Positions 1 through 6,132 of a stretch of 14,222 nt of DNA are shown one piece after another (the stretch's first letter is position 1; each line of letters opens with the position of its first letter). Under the pieces are notes generated by a model. It was not told the origin of the DNA and did not search any database. It was given only the letters and a program-made list of their open reading frames with translations. The position numbers and the translations under genes were made by a program. This DNA is from Pseudomonadota bacterium (GTDB taxonomy: Bacteria > Pseudomonadota > Alphaproteobacteria > Sphingomonadales > Sphingomonadaceae), in the NCBI GenBank assembly GCA_023390675.1, contig JAEWCK010000099.1, forward strand, positions 1 through 14,222, written 5' to 3'.

Positions 1-544
1 AGATCGCGCCGAGGAACAGCCAGCTGCCATGCGTGCGGCTGACGAGGTTGGTGTGCTTGCCCTGCCAGCCGAGCCCCGCGGCTTCGGCCAGCGGCTTCTC
101 CATCACCGGCGCAGTGTCGACGAACACCTTGATCCCTGTCCCGGCCCCCGAACCGGGATCCGCCGGCGCGACGCCGACGAGCCAGCGCCCGAGCTCCTTG
201 AGCTTGCGCTTGATCAGGTCGTGATAATCGGCGCCCTGCGCATAGACCGAGATTCGCCCGATCTCGCCCTCTCCCGCCAGCGCGAGCGGGTCGCCGGCGG
301 GCGCGTAGCTCATGCCGAGCGCGATCACCGACCTGACCTCGGGCCACAGCCCCGCCGGGCTCTCGCGGTGATGCGCGCGCTCCTCCATCCAGATCATCGA
401 GCCGTGGCGGCCCTCGTCCAGCCATTGCCGCAGCCGCTCGCCGGCCCTCGGCGCGGCGTCGGCGCGCGCGATTCCGCAGGCGGCGAACCCGATTTCCGCT
501 GCTTTGGCCTTGATTAAGCCTGTCAGTGGCTTGCCTTCGTACAT
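1..544 (-). CDS. queG: Epoxyqueuosine reductase QueG, N-terminal part (cut by window edge)
   Basis: QueG reduces epoxyqueuosine to queuosine in tRNA, the last step of queuosine synthesis. It is a cytoplasmic cobalamin- and iron-sulfur-dependent enzyme. About 181 codons are visible out of a usual length of roughly 350. The visible part carries the DUF1730-type region: an N-terminal KAAEIGFAACGIARAD stretch, a middle YAQGADYHDLIKRKLKEL stretch and VDTAPVMEKPLAEAAGLGW followed by QGKHTNLVSR. The Asp of the VDTAP motif corresponds to the proposed catalytic acid of the family. The 4Fe-4S cysteine motifs and HEAT-like end lie beyond base 1. I chose the ATG at 544; a GTG directly before it is possible, and a stop codon lies five codons upstream. 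No strong ribosome binding site is visible. It is divergent from the ABC genes, with only 42 bp between start codons. The family call is secure; the start is less so. Confidence 0.93.
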   Translation of the reverse strand, partial: MYEGKPLTGLIKAKAAEIGFAACGIARADAAPRAGERLRQWLDEGRHGSMIWMEERAHHRESPAGLWPEVRSVIALGMSYAPAGDPLALAGEGEIGRISVYAQGADYHDLIKRKLKELGRWLVGVAPADPGSGAGTGIKVFVDTAPVMEKPLAEAAGLGWQGKHTNLVSRTHGSWLFLGAI

Positions 545-586
545 CACCCGCCGCTACCACGGTTTCGACATGGGAGGGACCTCCAT

Positions 587-1516
587 TTGAGCAGCGAGCT
601 GGCGGTAAGCGCCGAGGGCCTCGTCAAATATTTCGGCGGACGGCGCGTGGTCGACGGCGTGTCGATCGCCGTGCCCAAGGGGCTCGTCTATGGCGTGCTC
701 GGCCCGAACGGCGCGGGCAAGACGACGACCTTGCGCATGCTGCTCGGAATCATCGAGCCCGAGGAAGGCGCGCGCACGCTGCTCGGTTTCGAACACCCGC
801 GCGAGGCGAGCGACCGCGTCGGCTATCTCCCAGAAGAGCGCGGGCTCTATCCCAACATGAAGTGCCGCGAAGCGATCGCCTTTCTCGGCGCGCTGCGCGG
901 ACTGCCCTGGGCGACCGGGCGCAAGCGCGCAGGCGAGCTGCTCGAAACCGCCGGGCTCGGCCATGCCGCCGACGACAAGATACGCAAGCTCTCCAAGGGC
1001 ATGGCGCAGCTCGTCCAGCTCCTGGGATCGGTCGTACACCAGCCCGATCTGCTCGTGCTCGACGAGCCGTTCTCGGGCCTCGATCCGGTCAATCAGGAGA
1101 AGCTGGAGAAATTGATCCGCGCCGAGCGCGACCGGGGCGCAACGATCCTCTTCTCGACCCACGTGATGGCCCACGCGGAACGTCTGTGCGACCGGCTGTC
1201 GATCATTGCGCGCGGCAAGGTGCTTTTCGAGGGCACGGTGAACGACGCGCGCGCGCTGCTGCCGATGACGGCGCATTATACGCCGCATCATAATGTCGAC
1301 GGCGCTGGCGCGCTGCTGCCCACCGATGCCGTGCGCGAGAACGGGAGCTGGCGCTTCACCGTGCCGCGCGAAGGCATCGAAGGCCTGCTCGTCAAGCTGA
1401 TCGACGGCGGCTACGGCGTTTCGGGCCTGTCGATCGAGCGGCCCGGGCTGCACGACGCCTTCGTCAAGATCGTCGGCGCCGAGGCGCTGGCGCAGGATCA
1501 GGAGCAGGCGGCATGA
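587..1516 (+). CDS. ABC-2 type exporter, ATP-binding protein (NatA-like)
   Basis: This is a cytoplasmic ATPase subunit that would power the permease encoded next. Visible motifs over 309 residues are Walker A GPNGAGKTT (residues 39-47), a GYLPEERGLYP segment at the Q-loop position (79-89), signature LSKGM (135-139), Walker B with D-loop LLVLDEPFSGLDP (155-167) and the switch histidine in STH (H192). The LSKGM signature and the roughly 100-residue C-terminal extension resemble NatA/YhaQ-type ATPases rather than import ATPases. The start is TTG, chosen because GGAGGG (573-578) lies 8 nt before it and homology begins right away. The same stretch reads GGAGG-GA-CCTCC (573-584), so the ribosome binding site is itself palindromic and might be partly masked. 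The gene overlaps the permease by ATGA, which suggests translational coupling. The transported substrate cannot be told from sequence. Confidence 0.92.
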   Translation: MSSELAVSAEGLVKYFGGRRVVDGVSIAVPKGLVYGVLGPNGAGKTTTLRMLLGIIEPEEGARTLLGFEHPREASDRVGYLPEERGLYPNMKCREAIAFLGALRGLPWATGRKRAGELLETAGLGHAADDKIRKLSKGMAQLVQLLGSVVHQPDLLVLDEPFSGLDPVNQEKLEKLIRAERDRGATILFSTHVMAHAERLCDRLSIIARGKVLFEGTVNDARALLPMTAHYTPHHNVDGAGALLPTDAVRENGSWRFTVPREGIEGLLVKLIDGGYGVSGLSIERPGLHDAFVKIVGAEALAQDQEQAA

Positions 1517-2763
1517 GCAACTTCGCGCACGGCCTGCGCCAGGCGCTCACCATCGCGCGGCGCGACCTGCGGGCGATGGTGATGACGCCGACCTTCCTGC
1601 TCTTCCTGCTGAGCCCGCTCCTGATGATCGGGTTCGGTGCGATCGGCAGTCTCAGCGCCTCGACTGCGATGCAGGGCGGCGAGGACCGGCAGCGAATCGT
1701 CGTGATCACGCCGCCCGAGCACGCCCAGGCAGTGAAGGCCGCCGATCGGGAGCTGCGCCGCCTCTTCACGCGCCCGCGCCCCGAACTGGTGATCCAGTCG
1801 CCCGCCGGCGACGGCGCCGCGCAGGCACGCAAGCTCTTCGACGACCAGGATTTCGAAGCAGTCGCGGTGCTCTACGGCCCGTTCGAGCGTCCGCATGTGC
1901 TGCGCGCGGCGGACAGCTATTCGGACGCGGTCTATCTCTCGACGCTGGCGACGCAGACGATGCGTTACGAGAAGGCCGGCGCCGTCGCGCCGGTCGAGAA
2001 ACCCGATTTCGAAGTCTTCGCGCGCGAGACCACTTCGACGAGCGGGCGCGGCCAGGCGGGCTATCTCGCCACGCTCGGCATCTTCTTCCTCACGCTGATG
2101 CTCTCGGGCCAGGCGGTGGGCGCGATGGCCGAGGAGCGATCGAACAAGGTGATCGAAGTGCTCGCAGCCGCCGTTCCGCTCGAGAGCGTGTTCTTCGGCA
2201 AGCTGCTCGGCACCTTCGGATCGGCGCTGCTCTTCGTCGCCTTCTGGGGAACCCTGTTCGTCAACCTGCCGCGGATCGCGCCGCCGAGCGTGATGGCGTG
2301 GCTGGGCGAGCTCGGGACTGCCGTTGGGCCGCTGTTCGGCGTGCTGTTCCTCCTTTATTTCGCGATGGCCTATCTGCTCCAGAGCGCGATCTATCTCGGG
2401 CTCGGCTCGCAAATGGGATCGCAGCGCGAGATCCAGATGCTGTCGCTGCCGATCACGATCTTCCAGTTCGGCATGTTCGGCCTCGCATCGTTTGCCGCCG
2501 GGCATCCCGAGAGCTGGATCGCGCGGGTGGCGGAGATCTTCCCGTTCAGCTCGCCGCTGGCCATGACCGCGCGCGCCGCCAACTTCCCCGAGATCTGGCC
2601 GCATCTGCTCGCGCTCGGCTGGCAGGCCTTGTGGGTGGCGATCACGGTGAGCATCGCGGCGCGGCTGTTCCGACGCGGAGTGCTCAAATCGGGCAGTCCC
2701 AAGCGCAAAAGCAGGCTGCGCGAGACAGCGGAAGAGACGGTGGCCGCGATCCCGGCGCCGTAG
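1513..2763 (+). CDS. ABC-2 type exporter, permease (NatB-like)
   Basis: This is the inner-membrane partner of the preceding ATPase, 416 residues long. The layout is the usual one for NatB/YhaP-type permeases. One N-terminal membrane segment (about residues 27-46, TFLLFLLSPLLMIGF) is followed by a soluble extracytoplasmic domain of about 130 residues. A cluster of membrane segments begins near residue 182 (AGYLATLGIFFLTLMLSGQA). The hallmark EERSNKVIEVL coupling motif follows at about 207-217, and the hydrophobic segments continue to about residue 390. The C-terminus is short, basic and cytoplasmic (KSGSPKRKSRLR). The start ATG lies inside the ATPase stop codon region. Known relatives export Na+, drugs or other small molecules; I cannot assign a substrate. 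The neighbouring P450 gene has its own ribosome binding site and a possible operator, so I do not assume a joint function. Confidence 0.9.
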   Translation: MSNFAHGLRQALTIARRDLRAMVMTPTFLLFLLSPLLMIGFGAIGSLSASTAMQGGEDRQRIVVITPPEHAQAVKAADRELRRLFTRPRPELVIQSPAGDGAAQARKLFDDQDFEAVAVLYGPFERPHVLRAADSYSDAVYLSTLATQTMRYEKAGAVAPVEKPDFEVFARETTSTSGRGQAGYLATLGIFFLTLMLSGQAVGAMAEERSNKVIEVLAAAVPLESVFFGKLLGTFGSALLFVAFWGTLFVNLPRIAPPSVMAWLGELGTAVGPLFGVLFLLYFAMAYLLQSAIYLGLGSQMGSQREIQMLSLPITIFQFGMFGLASFAAGHPESWIARVAEIFPFSSPLAMTARAANFPEIWPHLLALGWQALWVAITVSIAARLFRRGVLKSGSPKRKSRLRETAEETVAAIPAP

Positions 2764-2766
2764 CTA

Positions 2767-2781
2767 TTGACATGATTGTCA
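2767..2781. promoter_or_regulatory. Candidate operator/-35 region upstream of the P450 gene
   Basis: TTGACATGATTGTCA starts 3 bases after the permease stop codon. It contains the inverted repeat TGACA-tgat-TGTCA (2768-2781) and its left half reads as a perfect -35 hexamer TTGACA. No good -10 hexamer follows at 16-18 nt, so the promoter reading is weak. The palindrome suits a dimeric repressor of TetR or a similar type, but no regulator gene is in the window. The P450 ribosome binding site AGGAG (2804-2808) follows, 7 nt before the ATG. Confidence 0.4.
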
Positions 2782-2815
2782 GTTAGCAGTCTCCTTCCCG
2801 CAGAGGAGAAGCAGC

Positions 2816-4051
2816 ATGGCGACGATCGCGCCCGATTCGGCATCCGCACGGCCAGTCGATCCGCTCGATGTGAGCCGCCCGGAGCTCTATCGCGACGATG
2901 TCTGGCAGGCGCCGTTCCGGGCGCTGCGCGCGGCCGGGGGCGTCCACCGCTGCGAGAACAGCGACTTCGGCCCCTATTGGTCGATCGCGTCGTACAAGCC
3001 GATCGTCCAGGTCGAATCGCTGCCCGATCTCTATTCGTCGCAGGCCGGCGGGATCACCATCGCCGACCTGATGGAAGGCGATATCCGGATGCCGATGTTC
3101 ATCGCGATGGACCGGCCCAAGCATACCGGCCAGCGCCGCACCGTCGCCCCCGCCTTCACGCCGAGCGAGATGGTGCGGATGAGCGAGAATATCCGCGCGC
3201 GCACCGCCGAGATCCTCGATTCGTTGCCCGTGGGGGAGGAGTTCGACTGGGTCGACCGCGTCTCGATCGAGCTCACCACGCAGATGCTCGCGATCCTGTT
3301 CGACTTTCCGTGGGAGGAGCGGCGCAAGCTCACTTACTGGTCCGACTGGGCGGGCGACATCGAGATCGCCAAGGATCCGGTGCGGAAGGAAGAGCGGCGC
3401 CAGATCCTGTTCGAATGCGCCGCCTATTTCGGCAACCTGTGGAACGCCAAGCTCGGCAAGGAGCCGACGCCCGACCTGATCTCGATGATGATCCATTCGG
3501 ACGCGATGTCGGAGATGGACCAGTACGAGTTCCTCGGGAATTTGATCCTGCTGATCGTCGGCGGCAACGACACGACGCGCAATTCGATGAGCGCGTGCGC
3601 CTGGGCGCTCGAGCAGTTTCCCGAGGAGCGCGCGAAGCTGGAGGCAAATCCGGGCCTCATCCAGAACGCATGCCAGGAGATCATCCGCTGGCAGACCCCG
3701 CTCGCGCACATGCGCCGCACCGCGACGCAGGACAGCGAGCTGGAAGGCCACAGCATCCGCGAAGGCGACAAGCTCGTGCTGTGGTTCCTCTCGGCCAATC
3801 GCGACGAGAGCATCTTCCCGGACGCCGACCGGATCATCGTCGATCGCGAGAATGCGCGGCGACATCTGGCGTTCGGGCACGGCATCCATCGCTGCGTCGG
3901 CGCGCGGCTCGCCGAGCTGCAGATCGGCGTGCTGATGGAGGAAATGGCAAAGCGGCGGCTGCGGGCGAACGTGTTGCGCGAGCCCGAGCGCGTCGCGGCG
4001 TGCTTCGTCCACGGGTACAAGAAGATGGCGGTCGAACTCAGCCACTATTGA
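2816..4051 (+). CDS. Cytochrome P450, CYP153-like (probable alkane/fatty-chain hydroxylase)
   Basis: This is a soluble heme monooxygenase of 411 residues, the standard bacterial P450 length. Visible motifs are IRMPMFIAMDRPKHTGQRR (about 92-110), I-helix oxygen-activation GGNDTTR (249-255), the K-helix ExxR as E288-IIR291, and the heme loop FGHGIHRCVG with axial ligand C360. The MFIAMD-PKH segment, GGNDTTRNSMS and HLAFGHGIHRCVGARLAELQ together match my memory of CYP153. These enzymes add oxygen to the terminal carbon of alkanes or fatty chains, using a ferredoxin and ferredoxin reductase. Neither partner is encoded here, so electrons would come from elsewhere in the genome. The start is supported by AGGAG 7 nt upstream. 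The P450 call is very secure; the CYP153 placement is likely, and the substrate is inferred. Confidence 0.93.
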   Translation: MATIAPDSASARPVDPLDVSRPELYRDDVWQAPFRALRAAGGVHRCENSDFGPYWSIASYKPIVQVESLPDLYSSQAGGITIADLMEGDIRMPMFIAMDRPKHTGQRRTVAPAFTPSEMVRMSENIRARTAEILDSLPVGEEFDWVDRVSIELTTQMLAILFDFPWEERRKLTYWSDWAGDIEIAKDPVRKEERRQILFECAAYFGNLWNAKLGKEPTPDLISMMIHSDAMSEMDQYEFLGNLILLIVGGNDTTRNSMSACAWALEQFPEERAKLEANPGLIQNACQEIIRWQTPLAHMRRTATQDSELEGHSIREGDKLVLWFLSANRDESIFPDADRIIVDRENARRHLAFGHGIHRCVGARLAELQIGVLMEEMAKRRLRANVLREPERVAACFVHGYKKMAVELSHY

Positions 4052-4082
4052 GGCGCGCGCGCGTCGTCCCCACATTCCGCCC

Positions 4083-4571
4083 ATGACCACCGATCGCCGC
4101 ACCTTCCTCACCGTCGCCGGGCTCGGCGTGCTCACCGCGGCGGGCGGCGGCGCGCCGGCCGGCGCGGCGCCGCTGCCCGACTTCCCGTTCAAGCTGAGCG
4201 ATGCCGAGTGGCGCAAGCGGCTCTCGCCTGCCGCCTATCGCGTGCTGCGCCACGCCGATACCGAGCGCGCCTTCACCAGCCCGCTCAACAAGGAGCATCG
4301 CACCGGCACCTTCGCCTGCGCCGGGTGCGGCAAGCCGCTTTATGCCTCGTCGACCAAGTTCGAGAGCGGCACCGGCTGGCCGAGCTTCTATCGCCCGCTG
4401 CCGAACGCCGTGGTGACGCGCACCGACAATACGCTGGGGATGTCGCGCACCGAAGTGCTGTGCCGCAATTGCGGCGGGCATCTGGGGCACGTCTTCGACG
4501 ACGGTCCGCCGCCCACCGGCAAGCGCTATTGCATGAACGGGCTGGCGCTGGCCTTCAGGCCGAAGGCTTAG
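4083..4571 (+). CDS. msrB: Peptide-methionine (R)-S-oxide reductase, Tat-exported
   Basis: MsrB repairs oxidised methionine by reducing methionine-R-sulfoxide in proteins. The 162-residue product has the whole catalytic domain: zinc-binding CAGC (C79, C82) and CRNC (C127, C130), the SGTGWPSF loop, GGHLGHVF and the catalytic cysteine in RYCMNG (C150). In front is an N-terminal leader with a twin-arginine motif (DRRTFL, R5-R6), a hydrophobic stretch and AGAA near residue 29. This points to folded export to the periplasm. The start is the only ATG compatible with that leader, but no Shine-Dalgarno sequence precedes it. Translation may depend on the P450 gene ending 31 nt upstream, or the message may be leaderless. 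The stop codon overlaps that of the convergent CHAP gene. A periplasmic MsrB would need a membrane-spanning electron donor, which is not seen here. Confidence 0.93.
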   Translation: MTTDRRTFLTVAGLGVLTAAGGGAPAGAAPLPDFPFKLSDAEWRKRLSPAAYRVLRHADTERAFTSPLNKEHRTGTFACAGCGKPLYASSTKFESGTGWPSFYRPLPNAVVTRTDNTLGMSRTEVLCRNCGGHLGHVFDDGPPPTGKRYCMNGLALAFRPKA

Positions 4572-5149
4572 CCTGCGTCGGCGACCGCGGGAGCGACTTC
4601 GCCGTTGGCGGCGAGCTTCTCGGGCACGAGATCGCTGAGGTCGAGCTCGAGCGAGGGGGCGAAGGCCTTGTCCTCATCGAACGCGGGGGCGTCGCCGCCA
4701 TAGATGAAGCCGTTGACCGGATAGGTGGAGGTGCCGAGCCCGCCCGTGGGCGCGAACCACACGCGGACCTGGCTCCAGTCGCCTTCGGGCGACACGTCGA
4801 CCGCGCGGACGTCGCGCTCGATCCCGCCGGGGCGCGACCAATTGGCGTGCGTGAGCAGCACTTCGCGGTCGCTGACGATCTTCGAGACAGTGGCGACATG
4901 GCCGAGCGGCATGCGCACGGTGCGCTGGAACGACATCACCGCGCCGACTTGGGGCGTGTTGCCGCGGGCATAGCGGCCGGCGGCCTGGCTCCACCAGGTC
5001 CAGGCATTGCCGTGGATCTGGACGCCGGAAAACTCGCGGGCGAACACCGCGCACTGCCAGAACCGACCCTTCGCCTGGGCAGGCACGGCGGTCATCAGGG
5101 CGCAAGCAGCCACCAGCGCAAAACGCGCTGCGAGTACACGGAAATTCAT
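4568..5149 (-). CDS. Secreted CHAP-domain peptidase (putative cell-wall hydrolase)
   Basis: The product has 193 residues with a signal peptide (MNFRVLAARFALVAACALM, cleavage expected after AQA at residue 26). A CHAP-type cysteine peptidase domain follows. The likely nucleophile is C33 in FWQCAVFARE, the likely base is H84 in GHVATV, and N103 in THANW is a candidate third residue. CHAP enzymes usually cleave peptidoglycan as amidases or endopeptidases. The cysteine lies very close to the cleavage site, as in other small alphaproteobacterial CHAP proteins. A VAAC sequence ending at C16 resembles a lipobox, so lipoprotein processing is an alternative. About 70 C-terminal residues beyond the domain are acidic and unassigned. 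The start ATG at 5149 follows a G-rich ribosome binding site (GGGGGG), and the signal peptide fixes it. The reading frame stays open upstream to 5362 but that extension looks non-coding. Confidence 0.85.
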   Translation of the reverse strand: MNFRVLAARFALVAACALMTAVPAQAKGRFWQCAVFAREFSGVQIHGNAWTWWSQAAGRYARGNTPQVGAVMSFQRTVRMPLGHVATVSKIVSDREVLLTHANWSRPGGIERDVRAVDVSPEGDWSQVRVWFAPTGGLGTSTYPVNGFIYGGDAPAFDEDKAFAPSLELDLSDLVPEKLAANGEVAPAVADAG

Positions 5150-5198
5150 GGACCCCCCGGTCAAGGAACGTCGTCGGTTGAGCGTGACTAAACAGATC

Positions 5199-5415
5199 GA
5201 TTCGGCGGCGTACACCCCTGCAGCTTGCCGATGGGACGAACCGTTGCGACGAGCCGACGGGTTGCCGGAACCGGCGCATAGTTGCGCAAATGCCGCACGA
5301 GTCCCGCTTTTCCACAGCCGCTGACTCGGCTCGTCGCAACCTATGTTGCCCCGCGGAATCAAACACGCTCCAAGCTTAACCGGGGAAGACAGCTCCGTTC
5401 AGCGGCTCGTTAACC
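5199..5415. promoter_or_regulatory. GANTC cluster and TTAACC motifs in the divergent intergenic region
   Basis: The gap between the CHAP start (5149) and the hypothetical gene (about 5472) must hold both promoters, but I see no clear -35/-10 pair on either strand. It contains four GANTC sites: GATTC 5199-5203, GAGTC 5299-5303, GACTC 5323-5327 and GAATC 5356-5360. GANTC is the CcrM methylation site of alphaproteobacteria and can recruit GcrA. TTAACC occurs at 5376-5381 and 5410-5415; this resembles a CtrA half-site, though a full TTAA-N7-TTAA site is absent. Cell-cycle control is a guess. Confidence 0.25.
5243..5340. repeat. 98-bp element bounded by a perfect 15-bp inverted repeat
   Basis: GTTGCGACGAGCCGA (5243-5257) and its exact reverse complement TCGGCTCGTCGCAAC (5326-5340) enclose 68 bp. 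Inside are smaller palindromes: GCCGG-aa-CCGGC (5264-5275) and TTGCGCAA (5282-5289). The right arm can also pair with the bases just after it (GCAAC-ctat-GTTGC, 5336-5349), giving a competing hairpin. The element lies 94 bp upstream of the CHAP start codon. It could be a structured leader of that mRNA, a small RNA, or a miniature element with terminal inverted repeats. No target-site duplication is visible at its ends and no run of T follows it. The structure is certain; its function is unknown. Confidence 0.75.
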
Positions 5416-5471
5416 AGTTTGCCGCATGATGACTGTCGGAGGGTTTGTTGAGTGGGGTGGGAGTTGGGAGA

Positions 5472-6023
5472 ATGGCGTCGAGAATGAAGCCGGCCGAGGG
5501 TGCGATGACCCTCGCCGAGATGAAGGAATTCGCGGGGTTCAGCGCAGCGACGCAGCGGTATGTCCGCCGCTCGCTCGACATCGGGCTGGAGCGCGAGGAT
5601 GCGCTCGAGCGCTGGTCGCGCGACGTGGTCGAGGCCGCTAGCATCCGCGCCCAGGCGCGCATTTACGAGCGCCTCCACGAAGTCCGCGCGCTGATGCCCG
5701 ACGACAGCGACCTCGATTCGATCGAGCCGTTCATGTCCCCGCTGATCACGATCGCGGCGTTCGATCTCGGCCAGGGCAGGATCACGAGCTTCTCGGCTTT
5801 CCGCTTTCTCTACGAACGGCTGATCGGCGCCGAGGTGCGGCCGTGGCTGCCGAGCGCTTTCTGCGCCGCCGCCGCACTGCCGCATCTGCATCCGGACCTG
5901 CGGCGCAAGCTGCTCCAGTCGATCAGCGAAGCCGCGGCGACCGCGTCGGGCTGGTCGAACCGCCAGCCGGCCTTCTTCCCGCAATGGGTGGAGAAGGTCG
6001 ACGCTGCGGCGCTGCCGAGCTGA
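5472..6023 (+). CDS. Hypothetical protein, alpha-helical, function unknown
   Basis: I do not recognise this protein. From the ATG at 5472 it has 183 residues. It has no signal peptide, no long membrane segment and no metal or nucleotide motif that I can see. The sequence looks mostly helical: an N-terminal charged part (TLAEMKEFAGFSAATQRYVRR, then a region rich in E, R and A) and a more hydrophobic middle (FMSPLITIAAFDLGQGRITSF). A conserved-looking C-terminus contains RPWLPSAFCAAAALPHLHPD and ends near FFPQWVEKVDAAALPS. Codon use matches the neighbours, supporting a real gene. The start is uncertain: the frame is open from a TTG at 5445, and ATG codons at 5472, 5484 and 5505 are all possible. 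GGAGGG at 5438-5443 favours the TTGs at 5445/5448, whereas GGGAG at 5466-5470 is too close to 5472. It ends just before a repeat pair and is convergent with the extensin-family gene. Confidence 0.7.
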   Translation: MASRMKPAEGAMTLAEMKEFAGFSAATQRYVRRSLDIGLEREDALERWSRDVVEAASIRAQARIYERLHEVRALMPDDSDLDSIEPFMSPLITIAAFDLGQGRITSFSAFRFLYERLIGAEVRPWLPSAFCAAAALPHLHPDLRRKLLQSISEAAATASGWSNRQPAFFPQWVEKVDAAALPS

Positions 6024-6030
6024 CCCAGGT

Positions 6031-6067
6031 CCCCCTCCCGCAAGCGGGAGGTGTCAGGGGTGGGGCT
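6031..6067 (+). repeat. REP-like palindromic repeat, copy A of an inverted pair
   Basis: The hairpin CCTCCCGC-aa-GCGGGAGG (6034-6051) is followed by a G-rich tail (TGTCAGGGGTGGGGCT). The same unit occurs in reverse orientation at 6095-6131. From memory, units of this kind are abundant between genes in sphingomonads. Copy A begins 7 bases after the stop codon of the hypothetical gene and could end or stabilise its transcript. No T-tract follows, so it is not a classical intrinsic terminator. Confidence 0.8.
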
Positions 6068-6094
6068 GTCCCGCGCGCCACTCCGAATCTGCCA

Positions 6095-6131
6095 AGCCCG
6101 CCCCCGACCCCTCCCGCAAGCGGGAGGGGAG
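6095..6131 (-). repeat. REP-like palindromic repeat, copy B of an inverted pair
   Basis: The hairpin CCCCTCCCGC-aa-GCGGGAGGGG (6108-6129) has 10-bp arms. Read on the - strand it is followed by the same G-rich tail as copy A (GTCGGGGGCGGGCT). The pair A/B, with a spacer of 27 bp, forms a larger imperfect palindrome, as in bacterial interspersed mosaic elements. It lies exactly in the gap between two convergent genes, ending 2 bp before the stop codon of the extensin-family gene, so it may serve both transcripts. Confidence 0.8.
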
Positions 6132-6132
6132 A

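Noticed and set aside
554..1453. 299-codon open frame on the - strand opposite the ABC ATPase
   Set aside because: The + strand carries every ABC motif in order; the - strand product has no recognisable feature.
4053..4063. GCGCGCGCGCG run between the P450 and msrB genes
   Set aside because: It is a short tract expected in high-GC DNA; no evidence for function.
5150..5349. Known riboswitch such as a c-di-AMP (ydaO) type upstream of a cell-wall hydrolase
   Set aside because: I could not match any conserved riboswitch core; only the inverted-repeat architecture is supported.
5231..5352. Miniature transposable element with 15-bp terminal inverted repeats
   Set aside because: No target-site duplication is seen on either side. 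It is kept only as an alternative explanation in the finding.
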